DNA of 64,000 nucleotides from Glossina fuscipes (Eukaryota; Arthropoda; Insecta; Diptera; Glossinidae): contig NW_023998455.1 in assembly GCF_014805625.2 (NCBI RefSeq), positions 9,303,005-9,367,004 of the forward strand. The letters are read 5' to 3'. Below are positions 34,676-45,300 of this stretch, one piece after another (position 1 is the first letter of the stretch; each line of letters starts with the position of its first letter). The position numbers and the translations under genes were made by a program. The notes under the pieces were generated by a model. That model saw nothing but the letters and a program-made list of their open reading frames with translations, made no database searches and had not been told where the DNA came from.

Positions 34676-34830
34676 TATCATCCGCCTGAGTGGCCGATGA
34701 GGCAAAGGATCTCTATTAACAACTGACTGGTCGTGAGTTCAAATCTCAAGTGTCCAAGTCCGATAGCTTTAGGCGCTAGTGCTTTAGAAGTTCAGTCTTA
34801 CAATTTATTCTTGGGTTAAATTAATAATAT
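34676..34830 (+). mobile_element. tRNA-derived SINE candidate, copy 1
   Basis: The head reads CCGCCTGAGTGGCCGATG (A-box-like, compare the GAGTGG of Ser/Leu tRNAs). GTGAGTTCAAATCTCA follows about 45 bp on (B-box-like, compare GGTTCGAATCC). The body includes CGATAGC-TTTAG and TTTAG-AGTTCAGTCTT blocks and ends in AT-rich DNA. The same order of blocks occurs at 62472-62625. The arms do not fold into a functional tRNA. Confidence 0.6.
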
Positions 34831-36358
34831 ATAACATCGAATTGTATACCAATGCGCAGTAAGAGAGCGAAAGTTATTATCATATACAATGCAAAAGTAG
34901 AAAACTAAAGAATGATGGTGGGTTGTGGGCGAATTATGTATTCCCATCACATCAAAAAACCTAAAAAAAAAAAATTTCGATGGCCTATAAGTGCGAGTGA
35001 TTGATTTTTCCCATTTTAATGTAGATATTACAAGATTATCTATAGAATATACATGAAAACTTACAATTTTTTTTCAATTTCTATTTTTCTATACGAACCT
35101 GCGCGCAAGATCTTTTTAGACTTAAACTCGATATTTAATCTTTTGCGATTGGGTATTTGTTCATCACGATCATGCATAGATTGATTCAGAACTTAATTAT
35201 GATTAGAGCTCCTGATTCTTCCTTCTAGGTGTTGCAAACGTTAGCCATAAATTCCGGAAATATATATATGATCAAATTTCTAATAAATCAATATATATAT
35301 AAGTGTATGGGAAAAAGATGAATATTATGTTGAGCAAGATTTTAGTTTCCATGTAGTTTCTATTCAAAACTAAGTAAGTTGTTGCTGCACAAAAGAATTT
35401 TTATACTTAAATAATTTATTGTTTCCTGAAATGAATGAATGTCTCCAAAGCGCAAAAATCTTGTGACTTTAATTGATATAGGGGGATATAGCAAATTGAA
35501 AATCTAATTTATGCATAAAATCATGAAATAAATTATATAAATCATGTGTTATTAATCTTTCATTTTGGGTTGCCGTACTTATACTTATATATTCTTTTCG
35601 GGAGCGAGCATTGGCTCGAATACTAATAACACTTCAGCATTTTGCGTTATAAGGCCAATAACATCAAATTAGTCACTAATAAAAACAATATATAACGTAC
35701 GTGTACACTTTGTTTGGTTTACAATGTCTTCCTTTTCTTTGTTATGTTTCGTAAAAATGGGGTTAAAATTTTAAAGCGCACTTATTCCTCTGTCCTTTTT
35801 GACGCTCAATCAATATCATAATAAATAAATGTTCGCGTATATATATTTATAACCAAATGATTTTACTCACAAAATATGCTGTTTCAAGCTCCGCTTGTGC
35901 CTTTTTTAGTATTGAAACACTAAAAATTTTGTATTAGTTCTCATGTACATAAAATTTACAAAAAGAAGAAAATCTGATAAATTACACAAAAAATTTTGAT
36001 AAAAAGCTTTTCTTCATGAAAAATTTAATATAAATACACAGATAAAAGTCATCAAGGTGAAAAATTATCGAATGTCTTTCGATAATTTATTTCAACGATG
36101 TTACTTTAGGATGATTATCGCTTTGAATTAATTTTTATATGAAGTATAAAAGTGAAACGGCACACCAAATAAATCGATAATAAATTCGAAACGTTCGCGA
36201 GCAAAGAAACAGTCACTACCAAGCGACCATTTTAATTTATAAAAGCCTCTCATTCGAAATGAAAATGATTTAAGAATTACCTCTAATAAACTTTCTTCAC
36301 GGTATGATTGTTTCTGAAACGAATCAGTAATTTATTCTATTAAATTTACTTATTTCAG
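34831..36358. other. Intergenic AT-rich sequence, nothing recognised
   Basis: No ORF above chance length, no repeat shared with the rest of the window and no RNA gene were seen in this stretch. Confidence 0.5.
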
Positions 36359-36523
36359 CCCTCCGCCTCAATTGTGGAGACATTGACAAAAGAAAACTAT
36401 TTACGAAACTCATTCGTATTTTCATTACCTAAAAAAGAAGAGTTAGGTTTTGCATTTACGGCCCCATTAGTGCATATACAATTATACAATTCCAATTGCA
36501 TCCATTTCTGCTTGTTTTGTTAA
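36359..36523 (+). CDS. Orphan terminal exon candidate
   Basis: Following a TTACTTATTTCAG acceptor the frame is open for 54 codons to TAA at 36521. It reads PSASIVETLTKENYLRNSFV and then FSLPKKEELGFAFTAPL. Codon use is protein-like, but there is no start in the exon and no upstream partner was identified. The family was not recognised; it may equally be chance. Confidence 0.25.
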   Translation, partial: PSASIVETLTKENYLRNSFVFSLPKKEELGFAFTAPLVHIQLYNSNCIHFCLFC

Positions 36524-37689
36524 AAACTCTGCTCTAACAAATTGAAATTTTATATATTTAGTTCTCTCTTACTTTCTTATTCATACAAGTTAAACGGTGA
36601 GTCGTTAGCCAAATCGGAATAAATAGATTACCATATATACTTAAGCGGAAATATTGTTTTTCTGATAATTTAAGTATGTTTTGGTTTTAGCATTCTTAAT
36701 CCGGACGCCTTCAAAGTTAGGCGCTCTAGATTTGTTTTTTTAAATATATTATGAAAGTTGCTAAGCCCGTTTGCATCCTACATTATCCTACAGTCGATTG
36801 CAACTCTCTTTATATTTAAAAGGCTGTCCATTATAAATTTGGGAAAATATATAACAAGTTTACAATTTCTGCCTCATATATTATTGTTAAATTTTCAACG
36901 ACGAGTATCTTAAATTGAAGTTAATTCAATCCATTTACTTGGGAGATAAAAGAAAACTGAGATAGTTACGGTGTTATGTACTTTAATTTTTGTTTCGAAA
37001 TCAGTAAGTTGAGTAGTCAATTTGTCTTTAATGTAAATCAATAGATTTATGCAATTTTGTTAAAATATGTCCCATCTGAACAGTTGAATCAGTTTTATCT
37101 GAGTTTTTTACCACTTATTGCGTAATTATTTTTGTGGGCCCTAAAAAATAAATATTTTAATAAACAGCATATTTAATAAATGAACAAATATGCTAGCCAA
37201 GTTTCTTTTACTTACCATCTAAATAATTTTCCAAACACATAGCGACGGACATTTTTTTGCAAATGTTGATTTTGATCATTTTTTAAAACATTTCTCTTCA
37301 TAATATTTGCAAACATATTACCGTTATTGTATCTTAATTCAAAAATGCCGAAAGCACTGTTTTAAATGAATCTTTACTTTCCGAGCGTACTTTTTAAACT
37401 CGTTTTCCTTTTTTTTTAATTTCTAAATAAAATTCTTCATTATGCTTTTCCAACTTTTCACGTTTTGATGTTCCAACGAAGCTCCTAAACATATCACTAG
37501 GGTGCACAAAGTCTGGCTTATAATTATATCTCAACTCAAACAAACTCGGACAGACTCAAATCATAAGTCCCTAATGATCGCATTGAATGAAATTGTTATT
37601 TTTCCAACCACTAGAATATAATTAGTTACTTTGGAAAAAATTTTCCTTTAAAATGTAAGATATTTATGTTAATAATGATGGCACGTTAA

Positions 37690-38060
37690 AAAAAATTTCC
37701 CATTGTATTACAGCACTTTCAACTTTAGATATGGGGACTTTTGCCGACGGCTTTGCAAATTAGCATAGAGTTTTACGTTCGTTCTGCAAATAGCAGAGAA
37801 TTTAACGTTGGCTTCGCTTGCCTACTTTTAGGTGTAATCATTAATTGTAATTAATTAATTGTGTCTATCTCTGGTGGTCTGATAACTGAGATTGCTTATA
37901 CGTCCTGTTAGAATATCTTTTTAGTTTTATCTTCTTTTTGATGACGAAATATGTTTACATGTGTTTATAGTTGGTGTATGTATTTATATATATACAACGA
38001 ACATAACCAAACATTTTCAATAAAATTAAAAAGAAGCTCTGTTAGCGTTCTTATTGCGCA
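37690..38060 (-). repeat. Dispersed repeat family B, inverted copy
   Basis: The reverse complement carries the modules seen at 23.2-23.7 kb: GAAAATGTTTGGTTATGTTC, CACAATTAATTAATT, CTGCTATTTGCAGAACGAAC, GCCGTCGGCAAAAGTCCCC and AAAGTTGAAAGTGCTGTAAT. The module order differs from the 23-kb locus, where one module is duplicated and another separated by a microsatellite. That suggests nesting or rearrangement there. Confidence 0.7.
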
Positions 38061-38644
38061 TTTCTTCTTGTTCTCCTTCAAGTTCTGCTTTGCTTTATAT
38101 GTTTACCAGAGATTTGGCTTTGATTTTTAATGTTTAACAGAGATTTGGTCTTGATTTTCGTTCACTGCATTTAAAAATTATGTGACCATTACGTTGCGTC
38201 TGCATGAGCAATCAACTAAAGCAATGTCGTGAGTTTATGTGAGCGATCAGTTATTCTGTACTAATAATTTCTTCTTTATTACTTTATTGTAATAGGGATT
38301 GAAAAATTAATCGTTATGTTAGTTCTTATATTTTTATTTTCAATACATCAATTAGAATTTTATTAGGATCAGATGAATTGGTTTTTTCCGTTTTAGAACA
38401 CTCTTATTAAATTTTGTAAATTTAATTAGTTTCTGCTATATCTTTCATCTGCACCTTTTTGTTCGCAACGAATTCAATTAATGAATTATTCGAGTCGTAT
38501 TTTATTTTTTTTTTAAATTTGAGAAGTACTAGGATGTTCATAAGGAGGTTGTATCCATCAGCTTTTGCTCTCTTTGATTTACCATTTTTGAAGGGCAAGC
38601 GTGAATTCAGGATGGCTCTTCGCGAGTAGAATTTCTAGAGAATC

Positions 38645-39337
38645 ATGCAGAAGACAACCAAGATAAAAAATATACGAATAAACAAAAATAACGTTTCACA
38701 ATTCAAAAATTACTTTGGTGTTAAGCTGTCGATGCTCTTCATAACAATGTGTGGATTCATTAAGATCAACCGGCATATTCAAAACATCACTGGGATGTGT
38801 AGCTGCAGTATGACAAGATTCCCTTTCAGAAACGTCTAAATCTACATTTTTCTAATAGGAAAAATAAAAGGGCGTATTTTTGATTAAACTCCACTATAAA
38901 CATTTTTAATGAGGAGGGGACATAGCATAAACATGCATATGTATTAACAAAATATTTTTTTTTGCTAATTTCACGCAAAGATTAAATGATCATTTGATTA
39001 GACTTTATCATATAAAGCTCTTGAATTTCTCTCGGCCGACTTTAATCAACTCGTGAATCATATTACATTGCGTGAATTAAACTATAAAGTGTCTATCAAG
39101 ACAACGAGACCGCCAAGAAACTTAACCTTTGTTCGTAGACGCCCAAATCTACCCAAGAAAATATTTTACGTTTCTAAAAGTCGAGCCACACGAAACTACA
39201 AGATATCCACTGGTAACAAGTTAAAACCATCTCCACTATACAAAACATTAAGAATGTTGAAACCGTTGATAAGTTTAAATAAAATAAATAAATTAAAAAC
39301 CTGGAAACTCCAAGAAATTGAAGTAAAGTTTATTTAA
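38645..39337 (+). CDS. Two neighbouring basic ORFs, possible gene of unknown function
   Basis: An ATG at 38645 opens 64 codons of Lys/Asn-rich sequence (MQKTTKIKNIRINKNN). From 39002 (after TAG) to TAA at 39335-39337 a second frame is open for about 111 codons with no early Met. That frame is very basic (TTRPPRNLTFVRRRPNLPKK, then SRATRNYKISTGNKLKPS). The second frame looks like the 3' exon of a nucleic-acid-binding or chromatin-condensing small protein, but I found no clear splice pair joining it to the first ORF. AT-rich context makes chance ORFs common. Confidence 0.25.
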
Positions 39338-39859
39338 AAATATTAGATAATGTTAACCATTACTTCAAATAAATTTGTTTTGAATGACCGAATCGATCAA
39401 TGACGAACTGATACTGTTTTATTGAAATCATTTAGCCGTGAAAGGATGGAGACCAATGATTTGAGAGTAACTTCCGCTGCAAGGTTTCTTGGTCCCTCTA
39501 CAATTTTCTATTATTGCTTTTGTGCGAATATAACCGTCAAATATAACCGCCTTCTCAGGCCAATTAATCTTATTATTAGGAAAGACGTTTGCTGATTTTG
39601 GGCGGATACCACAAAGTGTTTTAAGAATATATCAAAAAGACGTAAACGTGATCGAATCCTTTGTTACGACTGCCGACCAGCGTTTTTCCGAATATTAATT
39701 CAAGAGACCTCCTGCTCGCTAGCGGCAATATCATCTTCATTGGCGTCAACATTTTTCTTTGTAATAATTATGTTCATTACAATTAGCGCTGCGCATTTTT
39801 CATCAGATTATGCATCTGTTTCGTCACATTGTCTATATAAGTGGTGTATACAGTCTATA

Positions 39860-39882
39860 CTATATATATATATATATATAAT
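39860..39882. repeat. (TA)n microsatellite
   Basis: About eleven TA dinucleotides in an AT-rich stretch. The flanking 39338-41705 holds no recognised gene; ORFs at 39740, 39944 and 41155 (minus) have no convincing features. Confidence 0.6.
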
Positions 39883-41705
39883 AAAAGAAATATATAATTA
39901 TGACTTACGCTTAATGTGCGGCTAAAGTGTACGAAAAGATGAGTTGCCCAATATATGGTACATGATACAAGATCAACTTATGATCAACTTGTCAATTGAA
40001 TACATATTCGCTCCATATTGCAATGTATACATTTTACCTGTATCAAATGCAGGTATTAAAAATTCGGCTGCAGCCCTTTTCTTATTTCATATAACCACTT
40101 GCTTTGCAAATGCTTTCAAGTATATCAGTATCTGTGAAATGGTCTACCGAAAAGGATATCAGTTGTAAAGCTTTAGCTGGATGTAAAAAAACGCTAAGAA
40201 AACTATTGCATTAAGTAAAAACTTATATCGGTAAAACGAATATACATTACATACGCTTATGTCCAAATTAATCTTTGGGTGTGATATAAAAATATATATG
40301 TAGTAAATTATGAAATAAAAAAAAAAAGATATTCAACCAATGGCGTGTGATAAAATCGATCGTTGACCTTAATGTAATTTTTATTTTGGGATTTTTTTCT
40401 AAATCCTGCAATGTAATAACGCATATAGAAAAATATTAGATACTAAAGTCACATGCGGAACGATATTATAGCAAAGTTTTCACATAAAATATTTAACACG
40501 TATTGACTGAACAGAAATTTGAACTAAGGAGGTGAGTGGCAGTTTAGTTAAATTAGTAACATTTACGGTAAATATATAGTGAAGTGCATTGTGGTGTTTT
40601 TTGTTTTTGTTGCTGAAAAGGTGGTAGATTTAAATGTTTAATAGTATGAGAGTAAAATTTCTTAAATAAACTCATCATTAATACGAAAATTTACGTGACA
40701 AAAACTTGGTCATTTATTGCTGCCGTATATTTTTAGTAAAATAAAAATAAAATGCATATATATTCGCCACATTTAATAAATCCCCGAGTCTTTCCTTTAT
40801 TAATTTTAGAAATAAAAAGCAAAGAAACGCAATAAATAACTCACGAATTGCTCATTGGGCTGAACTTTATGTAAAGTTGCTATTATTACTATTAGGCGAA
40901 GAAGGGGTAGGGAGATGTGAAGTAAAGTATATAGAAAAAATAATAGAATACAGTTAACCATTGAATTGCGCGGTAGACAGGTTCTTCGACAATATTTTGA
41001 GCAGTAACGATTCCAGAACATCATCTTTTCTTTTGGTGGGTTAAATGATCCCTTAAATAGTCAACGATGGTGTAACAAGATGAAACTTGAAATGGTCAAA
41101 AAATCTAATTTTCCGAACTTGGTTATATATACAACGATATGCCGGTAGCACAACTTATACAATTTTCAATGTTTTCATTATAATTTTGTACACCATTTTC
41201 AAAACAACATTCTCTAATTGAAGACTTAGCCAAATAAATTCTTTATTAACAAAAACGTTTTCATTCACACATTCGACCGTTACAGATAAATTGGACAGAC
41301 GGTTGATTACATCTATAAAAATAAAAATCACTATAAATTTTTCCGTATTGTCAGTTTCAGATCTAAGCTCAGCTCGAGCTACGTAGTTACTTGACAAGCA
41401 TTAGCAATATTACGCGAAAGTAAAAACAAAAATGGAAACGCAACAAAGTAGAGACGAAAACACTAATGATAATGGAAATGATTATATCACAATATAAGAA
41501 ATATACAGATATCGCGCTTGAGATAATGAACACACGAAAATAACTAATCGAATCGGCTTTAGTAGATTAATATTTTAAAAATAAATTATGTAATATTAAC
41601 ATAATAAGCCGCATTTGACACCAATAGAGCAAAAGTGAGGTTAGCAATTTATATATAAAAAATTCTTTGTAAAACGCGCTGTGAAATATATATTCTCCGA
41701 TCTAT

Positions 41706-41852
41706 ATGTCCACAATGATGCGCCCGTTAGCAGAACCGATCACCTATATTTGGAACTTTTGGTTGGATCCGACAAGTGGCAAATTGCATATATCTTTAAT
41801 ATGTATTGTATACTTCTTGCCAAAAAAAATGTACGTTAAAATTTCGGTTTAA
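41706..41852 (+). CDS. Small ORF 1 of an overlapping pair (48 aa, membrane-like)
   Basis: ATG at 41706 (a second ATG at 41715) opens a 48-codon frame reading MSTMMRPLAEPITYIWNFWL and then DPTSGKLHISLICIVYFLPK. It has one aromatic/hydrophobic segment near the C terminus that could span a membrane. Its stop codon TAA overlaps the ATG of the next small ORF as TAATG. Composition is protein-like compared with surrounding AT-rich DNA. The family was not recognised. Confidence 0.35.
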   Translation: MSTMMRPLAEPITYIWNFWLDPTSGKLHISLICIVYFLPKKMYVKISV

Positions 41853-42025
41853 TGTGGTGCTCGTGCACATCATATCCGTCTTTACATCCACTATTGAAGG
41901 ATTTAACTCGTCAACCCGTTTGCAATGCCCAGAAATACACTCGGGAGCTGTCACAAGGTATATACACCATTGATTGGCATGAACGCCTGAATGGATTTAA
42001 CCATGTTCGCCTGTCCGCCTGGTAA
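41852..42025 (+). CDS. Small ORF 2 of an overlapping pair (57 aa)
   Basis: Begins at the ATG of the TAATG overlap with ORF 1 and runs 57 codons to TAA at 42023. It reads HPLLKDLTRQPVCNAQKYTR and then ELSQGIYTIDWHERLNGFNH. The base composition is clearly less AT-rich than the surroundings, supporting real coding. A donor-like CAAG|GTATAT at about 41956 offers another reading in which this is an internal exon. A spliced joining of ORFs 1 and 2 (an acceptor-like TTGAAG near 41899) is also conceivable. The family was not recognised. Confidence 0.35.
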   Translation: MWCSCTSYPSLHPLLKDLTRQPVCNAQKYTRELSQGIYTIDWHERLNGFNHVRLSAW

Positions 42026-42329
42026 CGTAAACATTCTTTCCCTTATTACAATTTCTAAATTTTAATAAAGTTTTAATCGACAGTCCGTTATGTTAAAAAT
42101 GATAAAAGTAGCACACGTTCAAGTTGGATCAAATACTTCCAAAAAATTTTTAAATTTCAATAATTCGTGCTTGATTTTTTGCCTTCCAAAAAATCCCTGA
42201 TAAGATATTATTATCAGAATTTAAAAGATATTATTTAGTTTAACATGTACCTGGGAAGCAAACAATTTCAGTGTACAGTCAATAGTCGGATATCAATGAA
42301 ATAATAGCATATTTTATAACAAAAAAAAA

Positions 42330-45300
42330 ATGCTGGAACGTAGTGCGTACTGCTTGGTGGTGTTAACATTTACAATACGAATACACTCAGGTAAAATAAC
42401 TTTGTGATTTATTAACTCTTTTGACCTCGAGAGATATATTGTTTTCCAAACGTTTGTACTGGATGGCAATATGAATTGTAGATCTCTTCGTATACAAATA
42501 TTCTTGATCGACGTCGATGACGAAGTCAAGTTGAATACATTTGATTCCAGTCCATTAAAACCAGTCTTGTGATCTCATAACTTTGCCTATTTGAATTGTT
42601 TTTTATTTGTGCAAGTAGTTGTAAATTCCTTCGTACTGAATAAAAAAATAAATAAAAATAAAAAAGGAATAAAAATATTTTTGAATTGCCAGAGGTTTCA
42701 TATTCAATCAAAACACGTCAATCTAAAGTGCTTGTATGCACAAGAAAGTTTGAATGGTATTAGAAATACATGCTGAATACATGTAATGAAAATAATGTAA
42801 TCTCCACTTCGTCTCCAATTCCAAATCAGATTGACGGCGACCGCGATATTGTACTTAGGAAATCTCTAAAAAGAAATAGTCTTTCAAGAAAAGCTCTGTA
42901 TATAAAGCCTTGGGTTTTGGACATATCCGTCGGTATTGGCCATTGTTCGTAGAAGTAACCGAGTAGCTAAGAACTGCAACTAACAAGTGAGTATTCATGG
43001 GCTGAAATTTCAGTACAGTAGAGTTTGCTTTGCCATAGCTGCAGGGAATATTGAGCCGGTGAAGGCATAACAGTTACCGATTGGACATACAGACCCACTA
43101 TGCTGCGGCCACCTCTCTATAAATTTCCCTATTTTCACTTCTTCGTGTAAAAAAAAAAAAAAAAATTTAATAAATCCGATTCAAGTGAATACCCTGCATA
43201 TAACGTCCTGAAAGAGCTTAATATGGCTTCAAACGACTAAATTCGATGTAAACTAAAAACGTTGCTTTGATAGTTTGTCCCACTTATTTATTTTCCGTAT
43301 AGTTTATAAATAAACTTCCAAAATATTATTTAAAAGGCGCCGGATAACTGGACCATATGCGCCTGTACGTGCAATGCAGGAACGGCGGTCTGGAGTTTGT
43401 CTCATAATCTTAACAAATTAAAATTCATTTCAGAAACTCACGCCCTATATTGGCCTTGTGAATTGAATGATAACTGTACTGCTGAAAATTCTGTTTGTAT
43501 ATCTGCTACTGGCCAGTGTGAATGCAAAGAGTTTGACTACGTGTTCTCAGGGGACTACACAAAATGCTTAAAGAGTGCACTATTTGGTGATAAATGCCGA
43601 GAAGACATTCAATGCAATCTTATGCCCTCAGCTGCCTACTGCAAGTCAGGCAAGTCAAATTAAACTGTTTGAATTATTGTCAATTATAAACAAATATAGA
43701 CACTTATTACCAGATGTGACCAAATTCAGACGCTTACTCTCAGATGTGACCAAATTATTCTTGAATTACTCTCAGATGTGACCAAATTCATAGTCGTTTT
43801 TTCAATGCAACAGCTATTAACCAATACAGACTAACTCTTTGAATTATTCTCAGTTGTAAACAAATATAGACGATTATTCCAAGATGTGACCAAATATAGA
43901 CGCTTACTCTAAGATGTGACCAAATTCAGACTGACTCTTTCTCTAAATGCTTTTATATGTGGTTCAGCTTCTTGATGCTATGGGTAAATTTTATATTACA
44001 TTATTCTAGGCGTTTGCAGTTGCGTTGACAAAGAAACCTATATTAAAGGGAGTTGCAAACAAGTGAGCAATCTAGAACAATATTGCGACGAAAGTCAAAT
44101 TTGTGATTTCGGTTATGACAGAGATTCCGTACAGTGTAAGTGTAACGACGCGAACTGTACATGCGCGTGCGCTGATGGATATTATCGACGACATGGCAAC
44201 ATATGTCGACGTAAATCGACGGGTATGAAAACGTATACATTAAGATAGTTGTAACAAAATTCTTATGATGTCAACCTTTGAGAATTTTGCAGAAATTAAT
44301 GATGCGTGTGTCGTTAATGAAGATTGCCGAAATTTAGGTGATAACGTTAAATGCATGAGCTTGACATGTCAACATGTTGATGAAATTAAAGCCATTAATT
44401 CGTTACCCGTAAAAGATATTGCCACATCTTTGATTAGTGAGTCTGAAAAGAATTCCTTTATTTCGTCAGAATTGTCGTCTAGTGAATGCGTCCAACCACA
44501 AGGACCACTTTTTTCGAATCAGTCTTGGAGCAATGAATTCAGCCCGAAGACTGAATCGAATATTGCCGAAGATAATAGAATCAATTTTGACTTTGAATTG
44601 CAAGAACATCTTATCCCTTTAGGAACCAAAATCGTTGAGTTTGATAAATCTACCGATGCCCAAGACAAAAGCCGTAAGAAATAATTTTGCACAAATTATA
44701 ATTCAATTTTTAACTTAAAAAACCTTTTAATGCAGATGTAGTGGGTAGTTCTTGTACAGAAAATGGCAAACCATGTCCGAACCTCTCTTATTCCTTCTGC
44801 TCAGCAAATAAATGTTTATGCAAACATGGTTATTATCATAAAAATGGAAAATGTTTTGCTGGTAAGTCCCAATTCCCTCTTTTTTTGGAAAATTGGAAAT
44901 TATACAAGACTTCGAGTTTCGTCATGTTTTGCATTCCACATTTTCTCGATCAAAAGTTAAGAATGACTTATCGTGAAAACTTAAAACCTAAGTAAATATG
45001 CATACGACGCTTTAAAGCAATCGATTTGCTAAATGTATTAGCATATTGAAAATTAACGAGCATCAGTGGTCGTATTTCCCATTGATGTAACGAATCAGTT
45101 AACCCATGAACATATCAAAAACCTTCTTGCTAATATGGGTCGTCCAATCGTGTATATGTGTCACTCGCGAGAGTTTTTTTTTGGCCAATATTTAATGTTA
45201 GGCTATTTGCTGCCACTTTCTGTTATTTATTGACAGACGATTTGTCGATTTTTCGCGCATCAGCCTTAGCCATCAAAATATTATTGCATTATTTCGGTGC

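Noticed and set aside
34676..34750. Possible functional tRNA-Ser/Leu gene
   Set aside because: A-box-like and B-box-like blocks exist but no acceptor stem or anticodon arm can be drawn, and a diverged second copy exists at 62.5 kb; SINE is the better reading.
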